Shown here in pieces: positions 17,764 to 25,786 of a DNA stretch of 51,339 nt. The translations under genes were made by a program, and so were the position numbers. The notes beneath the pieces are model-generated. The model searched no databases. It was not told where the DNA came from and saw only the letters and a program-made list of their open reading frames with translations. The stretch's first letter is position 1, and each line of letters starts with the position of its first letter. Source of the stretch: Candidatus Nomurabacteria bacterium (lineage in GTDB: Bacteria > Patescibacteriota > Saccharimonadia > Saccharimonadales > Saccharimonadaceae); assembly GCA_031255735.1 (NCBI GenBank), contig JAIRRY010000029.1, positions 1 to 51,339 on the forward strand. The letters run 5' to 3'.

Positions 17764-18250
17764 TTATTTTATAAACTCTACAATAATACTCCTCAATTTA
17801 TCGGCATTGCTGATGTTAATGTGATATCCTGCATGTGGTATTGTGTGCAATGTGGCGTTGGGAATATGACCTTTTTGTGAGCTTGGGTGGCAGTCCTAGT
17901 GTTTTTTCGGGGAGTAATTTCATTATGCCGCTTTGTAACGCCATAAGAAGCTTGTTCGGGTGAACTTGACTACCGCAAAGTATGAGTGATTCGACTTGTT
18001 CAGGGTAGCGAATGGCGAACTCTGTGCTTATCATTGAACCGAGAGATAACCCACAAAATACTGCGCGTTTAATGCTTGATTCAGACATATACTTGTATAG
18101 AGTCTCGGCGCTTGTCTGTATTGAAAACGGCTCGGCGAGGTCGGTTACTGCAAATGTGTGAACAGTAAATGTATCTGGCAATTTCGAGGAGACAGCTTGC
18201 CACGCCGCTTTATCTTGCCCTGCACCTGCTATGAAAATAATATGTGTCAT
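17764..18250 (-). pseudogene. Alpha/beta hydrolase, internally deleted and frameshifted
   Basis: The N-terminal part (about 130 residues from ATG 18250) is a clear alpha/beta hydrolase: IIFIAGAGQDKAAW (oxyanion area), then the nucleophile elbow FCGLSLGS and AIRYPEQVESLILCGSQV. After GLPPKL the frame is lost. The C-terminal end reappears in another frame as HIPNATLHTIPHAGYHINIS ... LRSIIVEFIK, the usual last strand and helix with the catalytic His. Only about 170 of an expected 230 residues are present, so part of the cap is deleted. The promoter (TGG-TAAAAT, 7 nt before the ATG) is intact. Confidence 0.85.
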
Positions 18251-18580
18251 TGGTACTATTTTACCAGTTATACGCTATATCTGGTATGGAGACGCTACAT
18301 ATAGCGTTCTGGTTTTTGTTTATATTATCTATCAGCTAAGAAATCCGCTACTCATTTTGTATTAAAACAGGTTCGAGCTTTCGCGTAGAAAGCCATCATC
18401 ATCGAACTTCTTCTATTTTCAGACGATTTCGCTAGCCATGATTTGATAAAAGTTATAATCAGCGAGCACCATGAATTACTAATGCTCCCACATTTACCAT
18501 TTCAACACTATGTGATATTATTGTAATGATGGTAACTTACACGTTATCAGGCCACATAAATTAAGGAAAGGTTAAGTACT
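18251..18580. other. Gene-free stretch
   Basis: About 330 bp without a gene. It holds a second copy of the palindromic core ACGCTACATATAGCGTT (18292-18308) and, near its right end, the Shine-Dalgarno of the next small gene. No other structure was recognised. Confidence 0.4.
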
Positions 18581-18784
18581 ATGTCAAAATTTAACGATAG
18601 AAAGATAATCGCAATTTGCGCAATAATATCAGTTATTTCAGCAGTTGTTGTGATAGTAAATACAATAATTAGCCAAAATGCAGACATTGGTTCTATAGTC
18701 AGCATCGGCGGTACTGCTAGCGTGGCTATCTGTCTTGTTGGGTCATATTTCTCCTTGGGAAAGAAAAAGAATACTGGCGAGTAG
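18581..18784 (+). CDS. Small two-helix membrane protein
   Basis: A 67-residue protein with two hydrophobic helices (residues 9-29 IIAICAIISVISAVVVIVNTI and 38-58) joined by a short loop, and charged ends (MSKFNDRK, KKKNTGE). Shine-Dalgarno AAGGAAAGG lies 9 nt before the ATG. It stands alone between the hydrolase pseudogene and the ZIP transporter. No family or function is recognised; small proteins of this kind are often toxin-like or regulators of membrane complexes. Confidence 0.6.
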   Translation: MSKFNDRKIIAICAIISVISAVVVIVNTIISQNADIGSIVSIGGTASVAICLVGSYFSLGKKKNTGE

Positions 18785-18830
18785 TAAAATCAGTTACGAG
18801 TAGGCTGATAGGTAACGAACGCGAAAACTT

Positions 18831-19679
18831 TTACTCATGTTCGTGGTCGTCATGCTCTTCGTGTTCATCTTCAAGGCAAGTTTCAGCGTGGCTGTGGCTA
18901 TGCTCGTGCTCGTGCCCGCTATGCTCGTCAATAACACTGTGCAGCTGCGTAATCATAAAGCTAACTAACACCAGGCCAAGCACCAGTAGGGCACTTTTTT
19001 TCAAAACCTCTTTCTTTTGTTCGTCTTGATGGATAGTTGGTATGATGTCGGTGGCGGCAATGTAAATAAAGAAGCCAGCTACTACGGCTATCAGCGGAGC
19101 CAGCGAAATGTCAACATTACTGCCAATCACAAAGAAAATCACGGCTGCAACAGTGGTGGCAAGCGAGCTCAAGATATTCAAGAGTAATACTTTACTGCGC
19201 TTTACACCTTTGTCGAGCATGATTGCGAAGTCGCCAATTTCTTGCGGCAGCTCATGAACTGCCACGGCTAGCGTTACGATAATACCACTGGCGGGCGAGA
19301 TCAAAAACCCAGCTGCAATAGCAACACCATCAATGAAATTATGGATAGTATCGCCAAGCACAATCATCGGCACAACTGGATGGGTTTTTCTGACTTTATG
19401 GCTATGGTTGTGAAACCAGTTGATCGTGCCTTCCAGTAAGAAGAAGAAAACTAAGCCGCCCATAGCGTATAGCAAAATTGGGTGTGGGTCGTCGCTGCCC
19501 TCGAGGGCTTCTGGCAGCATATCTACAAACGCTGCGGCTAAAAGCGCACCAGCGGCAAACGCTGTAGCGTAGGTGGCAAAGCTACGACCTTTGTTAGTAA
19601 AAGCTAAAATAATACCGCCAACTAGCGAAAATGCACCGCCAATTAATGAACAAAATAGAACTTGTAAAAATATATCCAT
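18831..19679 (-). CDS. ZIP family divalent metal transporter
   Basis: A 282-residue ZIP transporter with eight helices. Helix IV carries HNFIDGVAIAAGF and helix V carries HELPQEIGDFAIML, the His/Glu/Asp metal sites of ZIP proteins. The C-terminal tail is a His-rich metal-binding stretch (HSGHEHEHSHSHAE ... HEEHDDHEHE). It imports Zn2+ or similar ions. The start at 19679 (MDIFLQ) is chosen because the -10 TAAACT (19695-19690) would leave the alternative ATG at 19688 untranscribed. It is divergent from a Fur-family regulator with a shared palindrome over its -35 box, so zinc-responsive control by that regulator is likely. Confidence 0.9.
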   Translation of the reverse strand: MDIFLQVLFCSLIGGAFSLVGGIILAFTNKGRSFATYATAFAAGALLAAAFVDMLPEALEGSDDPHPILLYAMGGLVFFFLLEGTINWFHNHSHKVRKTHPVVPMIVLGDTIHNFIDGVAIAAGFLISPASGIIVTLAVAVHELPQEIGDFAIMLDKGVKRSKVLLLNILSSLATTVAAVIFFVIGSNVDISLAPLIAVVAGFFIYIAATDIIPTIHQDEQKKEVLKKSALLVLGLVLVSFMITQLHSVIDEHSGHEHEHSHSHAETCLEDEHEEHDDHEHE

Positions 19680-19681
19680 AA

Positions 19682-19732
19682 TGTACATAAGTTTAATCGC
19701 CTGCTATACTAAATGCAAATAATTCGCAATTA
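19682..19732. promoter_or_regulatory. Divergent ZIP/Fur promoters with a Zur-like operator
   Basis: 19710-19732 is a 23-bp pseudo-palindrome, TAAaTGCaAAT-A-ATTcGCAaTTA (9 of 11 positions per half match). It overlaps the -35 of the ZIP promoter (TTGCAT, 19718-19713; spacer 17; TAAACT, 19695-19690). It begins at the end of the extended -10 of the fur gene (TGC-TATACT, 19705-19710). Size and AT-rich form fit a Fur/Zur box. Confidence 0.7.
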
Positions 19733-19741
19733 GAGTATTAG

Positions 19742-20233
19742 ATGCAAAGGAACTTAAATCAACAATTTACATATATAATGCGAAGGCGAGGCCTAAAAAA
19801 CACTTCAACACGCAAGGAGGTTTTTGAGGTTTTATGCCAGGCAGGCAAGCCGCTTTTATTGAAGGAAATAGCAGCGCGTGCTAACGCCTCTCACCCAAGT
19901 AGCGTTTACCGCACTTTGCCGCTTTTCGAAAAATGTAAAATTGCTCGTAAGGTTTCGATAGGCTTTAAAACACTTTATGAACTGGGTGACAATTTCACTA
20001 ATCATCAACACTATGTGGTTTGTGAAGAGTGTGGCAGAATTATAAGATTCAAAGACTCGCGGCTTGAGTATATGGCGCATAAGATTACTTTAGCGGCTGG
20101 AATGGAGCCGACTGGGCACTTTATAGAACTGTCAGGAATATGTGAACAATGTCAGCAAAAGATGACGTTTCGTGATAAAATAACACCGTGCTCTAGCGAA
20201 CGCGGCTCTACGCGGGTGTCGTATAACGGCTAA
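19742..20233 (+). CDS. Fur-family metalloregulator (Zur/PerR-like)
   Basis: 163 residues. The N-terminal winged helix (residues 8-85) includes the recognition helix region HPSSVYRTLPLFEK. The dimerisation domain has the two structural-zinc CxxC motifs (CEECG and CEQCQ) and the regulatory His cluster HQHYVVC. It probably represses the divergent ZIP importer when zinc is sufficient and may autoregulate through the shared palindrome. The leader is about 25 nt. The last residues (STRVSYNG) and the stop lie inside the tRNA-Gly gene that begins at 20212, so the CDS and tRNA overlap by 22 bp in the same orientation. Confidence 0.9.
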   Translation: MQRNLNQQFTYIMRRRGLKNTSTRKEVFEVLCQAGKPLLLKEIAARANASHPSSVYRTLPLFEKCKIARKVSIGFKTLYELGDNFTNHQHYVVCEECGRIIRFKDSRLEYMAHKITLAAGMEPTGHFIELSGICEQCQQKMTFRDKITPCSSERGSTRVSYNG

Positions 20234-20286
20234 TATTCCTGCCTTCCAAGCAGGCGCTACCGGTTCGATTCCGGTCACCCGCACCA
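20212..20286 (+). tRNA. tRNA-Gly (anticodon TCC)
   Basis: A cloverleaf starting GCGGGTGTCGTATAACGG, with anticodon stem CCTGC/GCAGG around loop CTTCCAA (anticodon TCC), T-arm CCGGTTCGATTCCGG and an encoded ACCA end. Its 5' 22 nt overlap the fur coding sequence. TGA-TAAAAT at 20173-20181, inside fur, is a possible own promoter. Confidence 0.96.
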
Positions 20287-20302
20287 AATCCGAGAAATGA
20301 GA

Positions 20303-20350
20303 TTTCCGGCGGGTCGGGGGCGACCCGCCGGAAAATTGCGCAGCAATTTT
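20303..20350 (+). terminator. Two stacked hairpins after tRNA-Gly (TCC)
   Basis: A 14-bp GC-rich stem (TTTCCGGCGGGTCG at 20303-20316 with CGACCCGCCGGAAA at 20321-20334, GGGG loop) is followed by AAAATTGC-GCA-GCAATTTT (20332-20350), which ends in T. Together they make a strong terminator for the fur/tRNA transcript. Confidence 0.75.
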
Positions 20351-20951
20351 ATGTATTTAAGATTTTACGCTAAAGTAAGTTCGTGCTAAGTTAAAGAAAG
20401 GCACTATTTAGTAGCAGTAAATATTTTACTGCTGGTTTAATCTCTTCAAAAAAAATGTTACGGGCGTGGCAAGATGTGCCGCGCATAGCTAGCTTGCAAA
20501 CTCATTACTGGCATTAATGCCATTTCGTGACTAATCTGTGACCGACTATTTTATTTGTGGTGACACTACTGTTAATTAAGTTAAGTAGTATTAAACTCAT
20601 GCTAAAAGCTATTGCATTGAGCAGCAGGAGTTGGTAATATGAGTACTATGGAGTACCTATCCAATATTTTTGCTTGGATGCTGAAATATGCAAGGTTTAC
20701 TCCGTAACTAACAATTTACGGCTGCCAAATATAACAGATATAGCGTGAGTGGTTCAGCTCAGTGTCACATCTGGTAACGTCTGTAGAGTAGCCAACCCAA
20801 AATCCGTATTTTTTATTAGCGGGCATATTTTGCTTGCTTTTTATTTTTTAGCAATGTATACTGTCACATATTGTAGAGTGTAGCATCTCAATGTGCGAGG
20901 TTATAGTTGAGGCGCAGAAAACTAATCTGAGAGAAAGAAAGGGTGTAAATA
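20351..20951. other. 600-bp stretch with promoter for the 20952 gene
   Basis: No sizeable gene. It contains a hairpin AGCAGTAAA-TAT-TTTACTGCT near 20410-20435, a possible micropeptide at 20639-20707, and a TATACT box near 20858-20863 about 90 nt before the next gene, whose Shine-Dalgarno is GAAAGGG. The length of the region and the weak coding signal suggest a decayed gene or a long regulatory region. Confidence 0.4.
20639..20707 (+). CDS. Possible 22-residue micropeptide
   Basis: GGAG lies 8 nt before an ATG that opens a 22-codon frame (MSTMEYLSNIFAWMLKYARFTP), an amphipathic, aromatic helix-like peptide. There is no homology evidence. The only support is ribosome-binding-site spacing and the otherwise empty surroundings, so it may be a chance frame. 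Confidence 0.25.
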   Translation: MSTMEYLSNIFAWMLKYARFTP

Positions 20952-23072
20952 TTGTTTTCTGAATCATTAACTCAAAACATTCACTTAGTTATTTCTGATA
21001 AGCCTGCTACACCAGGTGTACCCGATACAGGTTTGTTTGGTGAAATTTTGAACCAGCCATTGATTGGCATAGGCTTGACAGCTGCAATCATAATAACTTT
21101 ATCATTAGCAGTAACTATTAGGCTGGTCTTTCAGCGTAGGTTTAGGAGAGCTTTAGCTAAAACCTGTCGGCCACCGAAGCTTATTAGGGCGGCTCAGATA
21201 TTAATGGTTGCCGTGCCATTAGTGATAGCTGGTGTCATGGCAGCTGCGACATTCGCACATAGTAAAACGATGGCTAGCCAGGTGCTGTCTATTACTACTA
21301 GTACACCCGACCCAACTATTAACTTAGCCCGAAGCCCTGCCGCTATAGTTGATCCATCGGGCACTACGTCGGCTGCTACGTCGACTGAGGTGACAGTAGT
21401 AACTGATCTTGCGAAAGGCTACGACCTAAATGTTAAACTAGCTGGCATATCTAATGATGCTATTCATCTGTCTTTAAAAAAGGACAACGGGCAAGCTGTC
21501 GACCTCAATGAGGCCAACCAAAACCTAACTAGCACGACCATAAGTGCACCAAGTGGCGATAAGGTGGAAAGCGATTTGGTAGCCACCGTGCCTAACGATT
21601 TACCAGCGGGCGATTACACGGCGCAAGTTGAATATGAGGTGGTGGCTCATAAACCACCAGTGATAACCAACGTTTTCTTAACTGGCACAACTAACCCAGC
21701 TAAAGGAGCTTTGGAGGGTGGTGTCACCATAGACATAATAGGCGAAAATCTTGCCGCAGCGTCGACTGCTTACATAGACCTTAACAGGAATGGCCAATAT
21801 AACGCGGCTGGCCCGAATGAAACTTGTGCTAATCTAGCTGTTATCTCAGACACTCATCTTTCATGCACGGTGCCAAGTGCTCAAAAATACGGTCACTACG
21901 ACGTGGCGGTGATTGCACGCGGCGGAGAGGCTATGAAAACATCCAGTTTTACCTATGATCCGCCAGAAGAGTTTAAGTTTACCATAGACACGCGTATGAC
22001 CGATACGAAGGATACTGATCCCAACCATTACAGTGATACATCTACGTCCTTTGTAATACCAGTTGATGGTACAGTTGGAACTGTGTTTAGCCAACACGTT
22101 TATGATTGGATAGTAAACTGCGGTGGCGGTCAGGCCGACCAAGTTATTAGTGGTTCGACTAAAGATTCTGGCATACCTTGTAGCTACCCAGAGCCAGGTG
22201 AGTATCAGATTACCATTAAGCCTAACGGAACTGGCTCAATGGGTTGGATGAATGCTTTTGGATTTCAGTTTTATGATAAGGCAACTAACCTTAAAGTTAA
22301 GTCGATTGATACGCCGCTTACCAATAATATGCGTACTCACGGTGCTGAAAGACGTTTTGCATATATGTTTACAGAACTTAAAAACGCTACCTCGCTCCCA
22401 GAGGAATTATTCTCGTATATTGAAACATCTACCTACAACTTTACTAGAATGTTTGAGGCTACTTTCTTGATGTTTGGTTACAATTCTACTGCAATAACCA
22501 TTCCGGCTGGTCTGTTTGCAGCACTCGACACTAGTAAGGGTACGCACTTCGATCGTATGTTCTTTAAGACATTCGGCTATTTTGGCACTCATTCACTTGT
22601 AGCTAGTATCCCAGAAGGCTTATTTGATAGTATCAATACTGAACGTGGCGTCGTTTTTACGAGAATGTTTGAACGCACTTTTTGGCAGTTTAGTAAAAGC
22701 TCTACCATTGCTACTGTTCCAACTGGCTTATTTAAATCCCTTAAGCTCCTACGGCCGATAGCCACTGGCGATAGATACGGAATATTTTGTAGTGCTTTTG
22801 AATATTTCGCCAGTGCCAATAAAGCCAATGATGGCACGCCAGATACTGACATCAATGATATTTGGGCTGGTATCACCTTTAGTAGTGAGGCTCTAGACTC
22901 ATTGCATGCTAGTATGTTTGAACTCACTTTTAGGGGTATGAAATCACTTGTCGGTACCGCTCAAACCTTTATCGACGACAAATTAGGTGGTTTTGTCCCA
23001 CGAGGAGATATCTATACATTTCGCGATACAAGTGTTTCCGACTTAGGTAGCCTGCATCCGAATTGGAAATAG
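20952..23072 (+). CDS. Envelope protein: N-terminal VPDTG, two helices, IPT/TIG-like and MF-repeat domains
   Basis: 706 residues from a TTG start (in-frame stop TAA at 20946-20948; GAAAGGG 8 nt upstream). Residues 21-28 carry GVPDTGLF, like a sortase signal, followed by a first helix (about 38-60) and a basic loop (RRFRRALAK). A second helix (about 80-105) exports the rest. Then come a Thr-rich beta region and an IPT/TIG-like domain (PVITNVFLTGTTNPAKG ... VTIDIIGENL). After these are at least three repeats of about 39 residues with the pattern IPxGLFxxIDTxxGxxFxRMFxxTFxxF, a BspA-like surface repeat. The hairpin anchor would hold it on the outer face of the membrane. It probably acts in adhesion to host or matrix. 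No catalytic motif is seen. Confidence 0.8.
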   Translation: MFSESLTQNIHLVISDKPATPGVPDTGLFGEILNQPLIGIGLTAAIIITLSLAVTIRLVFQRRFRRALAKTCRPPKLIRAAQILMVAVPLVIAGVMAAATFAHSKTMASQVLSITTSTPDPTINLARSPAAIVDPSGTTSAATSTEVTVVTDLAKGYDLNVKLAGISNDAIHLSLKKDNGQAVDLNEANQNLTSTTISAPSGDKVESDLVATVPNDLPAGDYTAQVEYEVVAHKPPVITNVFLTGTTNPAKGALEGGVTIDIIGENLAAASTAYIDLNRNGQYNAAGPNETCANLAVISDTHLSCTVPSAQKYGHYDVAVIARGGEAMKTSSFTYDPPEEFKFTIDTRMTDTKDTDPNHYSDTSTSFVIPVDGTVGTVFSQHVYDWIVNCGGGQADQVISGSTKDSGIPCSYPEPGEYQITIKPNGTGSMGWMNAFGFQFYDKATNLKVKSIDTPLTNNMRTHGAERRFAYMFTELKNATSLPEELFSYIETSTYNFTRMFEATFLMFGYNSTAITIPAGLFAALDTSKGTHFDRMFFKTFGYFGTHSLVASIPEGLFDSINTERGVVFTRMFERTFWQFSKSSTIATVPTGLFKSLKLLRPIATGDRYGIFCSAFEYFASANKANDGTPDTDINDIWAGITFSSEALDSLHASMFELTFRGMKSLVGTAQTFIDDKLGGFVPRGDIYTFRDTSVSDLGSLHPNWK

Positions 23073-23164
23073 GTTAATGTTGGGTAGCTACTTAGTTAGG
23101 GCTGCAGCTCAATTTATATAAGCTTGTGGTAAGCACCAAATTTTGACATACTAGTGAGTAATAC

Positions 23165-24058
23165 ATGACAGAACGTAAAGAAGCTTCCCAGCGGCAAAAG
23201 GCTGGGCAAAAGATCGGCTTTATTAGTTTACTTACAAATCTGTTACTATTTGTAGGTAAACTTTCAGTTGGGTTAGTTAGTAACAGTATCGCTGTGATGG
23301 CAGATGCGTTCAATAACTTAGCCGACTGTGTTTCGTCGCTAGTCGGAATATTAGGCTTTAGGTATGCAGCGCGGCGTGATCGCAACCATCCATTCGGGCA
23401 TGGTCGTATAGAATACGTTTCGGGCATGGTAGTGTCAATTATTATTATGATGACGGCTGTCAGCGTAGGCGAGGCTGCAGTAGACAGGCTACTTAATCCA
23501 GAAGAAGTGAATACTACTATCATACCGATTGTAGTATGTATAGCGGCAATCGCCATAAAAATTGGCCTATTCTTTTTTGAGAAGCACGCAAGTAAACGTG
23601 TGAAATCGCAAACTTTGAATGCCATGGCGCGAGATCGCTTGTCGGACGCGTTAGCAACTTTTATTGCTTTGCTGTCACTGGTATTAGCGCCTCACACCGA
23701 CTTTCCGCTAGACGGTTTGCTGGGCATGGTTGTGGCGGTCTTTATTTTATATTCAGGTGCTAAATCATTCTGGGATAACTTGGAGCTGGTTTTGGGAAAG
23801 GGCTTGAGTGCTAAAGAGATGCGTGAAATTCGTGAAATTTTAGCTAGCTTCGCTATTGTAGAATACGCCACCGATCTCGACTTACATGATTATGGCCCTG
23901 AAGCCAGAATTTTACTAGCTAAAGTGCACTTGGCGGCCGACCCCGAAACTAAAGAATTTAAAAACGAAATGATGAAGATCAAACGCGAATTGAATCGTGC
24001 TTTTGGTTTCAATGAAACGATCATTTATTGGCCGCCACTACCAGATAAAAAACCTTAA
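23165..24058 (+). CDS. Cation diffusion facilitator (CDF) metal exporter, probably Mn2+
   Basis: 297 residues with six helices and a C-terminal cytoplasmic domain. Helix II has ADAFNNLAD and helix V has DRLSDAL, giving an N-x3-D / D-x3-D metal site rather than the His-containing zinc site; in the CDF family this Asn/Asp pattern is linked to manganese exporters. HPFGHGRIEY follows helix II as usual. The C-terminal part (ASFAIVEYATDLDLHDYGPEARILLAKVHL) is the ferredoxin-like dimer domain. It exports metal in exchange for protons. It converges with murA, their stop codons overlapping by 4 bp. A possible -10 box CATACT lies about 12 nt before the ATG. Confidence 0.9.
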   Translation: MTERKEASQRQKAGQKIGFISLLTNLLLFVGKLSVGLVSNSIAVMADAFNNLADCVSSLVGILGFRYAARRDRNHPFGHGRIEYVSGMVVSIIIMMTAVSVGEAAVDRLLNPEEVNTTIIPIVVCIAAIAIKIGLFFFEKHASKRVKSQTLNAMARDRLSDALATFIALLSLVLAPHTDFPLDGLLGMVVAVFILYSGAKSFWDNLELVLGKGLSAKEMREIREILASFAIVEYATDLDLHDYGPEARILLAKVHLAADPETKEFKNEMMKIKRELNRAFGFNETIIYWPPLPDKKP

Positions 24059-25593
24059 ATACCAGTTAGGGTTTCAATGTGCGCACCAAGCGAATTTAAG
24101 CGGTTGGCGAAATCTTCGTAGCCGCGGTTGATAGAGTAAACGTTACGCAAAATTGATTGGCCGCGAGCGGCTAACATGCCTAGCATTATAACTACGGCGG
24201 GTCTCAATGCGGGTGGCGTGATAATTTCGGCTGGCTTCCATGTGGTGGGGCCGGTTATTAGCACACGGTGGGCATCGAGCAGCTGTACATTGGCGTTTAA
24301 CTTGGATAGTTCAGTTAAGTAAATAGATCGGTTTTCAAATACCCAGTCGTGGATTAATGTCATACCTTCGGCTGAGGCGGCTATAACGGCGAAAAATGGC
24401 AAGTTATCGATGTTGAGACCAGGGAAGGGCATGGGTGCGATTTTGTCTTTGGGCGCAGATAAGCTACTTTTTTTAACGGTTACGTCAACTAGACGCGAAC
24501 GCTTGTTGTTAGCTATATATTCATCCGACACCTCAAATTGCTGGCCCATGCCACGTAAAGTTTCTAGCTCAATTTCTAAAAATTCAATTGGCGCGCGCTT
24601 AACGGTGATTTCTGAATGTGTTACAATACCGGCTGCGATAAAACTCATAGCCTCAATTGGATCTTCACTTGGCCAATATTCAATATTTTTGTTGATAAGT
24701 GGCCTACCGTGCACTTTAAGAGTGGTAGTGCCAATGCCTTCAACTCTAACCCCGAGTTTTTCTAGGTAGAAACATACGTCTTGCACCATGTAATTACTAC
24801 TGGCTCCGCGAATGGTGGTGATGCCGTCGTGCAGGGCGGCCGCCATTAGTACGTTCTCGGTGACGGTATCGCCGCGTTCGCTGAGCACGAAGCTGATGTC
24901 GCCAGGCTCGACGGGTTTAACTTTGCAACCGTAATAGTCGCCACAGTGCGGGTTAAGGCTGAGGCCATAATGCCTAAGTCCCTGCAGATGTGGCTCGACG
25001 GTGCGCTTGCCCAGATGACAACCGCCAGCGTGTGGGATATTAAAATTACGCGCTAGGTGAACCAGCGGCCCCATCAGCATAATGACAGTACGAGTGCGCA
25101 TAGCTGCTTCGGTGTCAAGCTTGTTAAGTTGTAGGCGCTTAGGTGGGATAATCTCAAGATCTTTATCGTCTTTGCCGATCCAGCGAATTTTCACCCCAAT
25201 ACTCTCTAGTACTTCAATAACGCGATATACTTCTTCAATTTTGGCTACGCGGCGCAGCACAGTTTTGCCACGGTTAAGCAGCGATGCACAAAGTAGGCCA
25301 ACCGCAGCGTTTTTACTGGTGTTTACATTGATTGAACCGTGCAGTTCGCGGCCACCGTTAACCTGGAAGTTAGCTGTACCAGCTTCGTTGATAGATAAAA
25401 TTGAGCTATCTAGTACGTCACTAAGTTTAGCTATCATATCAAGGCTGATATTTTGTTTGCCTTTTTCTATACGGTTAATAGCGCTCTGTGAAGTACCTAA
25501 CTTACCTGCTAGTTCGGCTTGCGTTAAGCCACGTTCCAGGCGAATTTCCTGGATAAGATCACCGATTTCTGACTTATAATTTTCGGGTTCCAT
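24055..25593 (-). CDS. murA: XRE-type repressor domain fused to MurA
   Basis: 512 residues. Residues 5-65 form an XRE helix-turn-helix (IGDLIQEIRLERGLTQAELA, then GTSQSAINRIEKGKQNISLD). From about residue 78 follows a complete UDP-GlcNAc 1-carboxyvinyltransferase: NTSKNAAVGLL (substrate Lys-Asn), the fosfomycin-type loop HAGGCHLGKRTVEPHL with the catalytic Cys, and SERGDTVTENVLMAA. MurA starts peptidoglycan synthesis by adding enolpyruvate to UDP-GlcNAc. Normal MurA has about 420 residues and no DNA-binding domain. The start at 25593 has GGAG 11 nt upstream. A perfect 18-bp palindrome lies 59 bp before the start, so the enzyme may regulate its own gene. Confidence 0.92.
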   Translation of the reverse strand: MEPENYKSEIGDLIQEIRLERGLTQAELAGKLGTSQSAINRIEKGKQNISLDMIAKLSDVLDSSILSINEAGTANFQVNGGRELHGSINVNTSKNAAVGLLCASLLNRGKTVLRRVAKIEEVYRVIEVLESIGVKIRWIGKDDKDLEIIPPKRLQLNKLDTEAAMRTRTVIMLMGPLVHLARNFNIPHAGGCHLGKRTVEPHLQGLRHYGLSLNPHCGDYYGCKVKPVEPGDISFVLSERGDTVTENVLMAAALHDGITTIRGASSNYMVQDVCFYLEKLGVRVEGIGTTTLKVHGRPLINKNIEYWPSEDPIEAMSFIAAGIVTHSEITVKRAPIEFLEIELETLRGMGQQFEVSDEYIANNKRSRLVDVTVKKSSLSAPKDKIAPMPFPGLNIDNLPFFAVIAASAEGMTLIHDWVFENRSIYLTELSKLNANVQLLDAHRVLITGPTTWKPAEIITPPALRPAVVIMLGMLAARGQSILRNVYSINRGYEDFANRLNSLGAHIETLTGI

Positions 25594-25651
25594 TGTTATA
25601 AATACTCCATAAAAATACACCGCCAGTTCGATCTACGGTGGTGTAAAGAAA

Positions 25652-25669
25652 TATATCACATGTGATATA
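25652..25669. promoter_or_regulatory. Perfect 18-bp palindrome upstream of XRE-murA
   Basis: TATATCACA / TGTGATATA, two perfect 9-bp half-sites, located between murA (start 25593) and glyA (start 25787). Size, symmetry and position suit an XRE dimer operator. The glyA promoter (TATAAT 25774-25779) is about 105 bp away, so the site more likely controls murA. Confidence 0.6.
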
Positions 25670-25786
25670 AAAACACAATAGATTTAAGTAATAAAGTAAT
25701 TCAATCAAGTTGATAAGTACTTCATAATTTCAGGAATAAATATTTACGTTCAGCTTACTCGGATTAGCCATGTTATAATCCTAATT

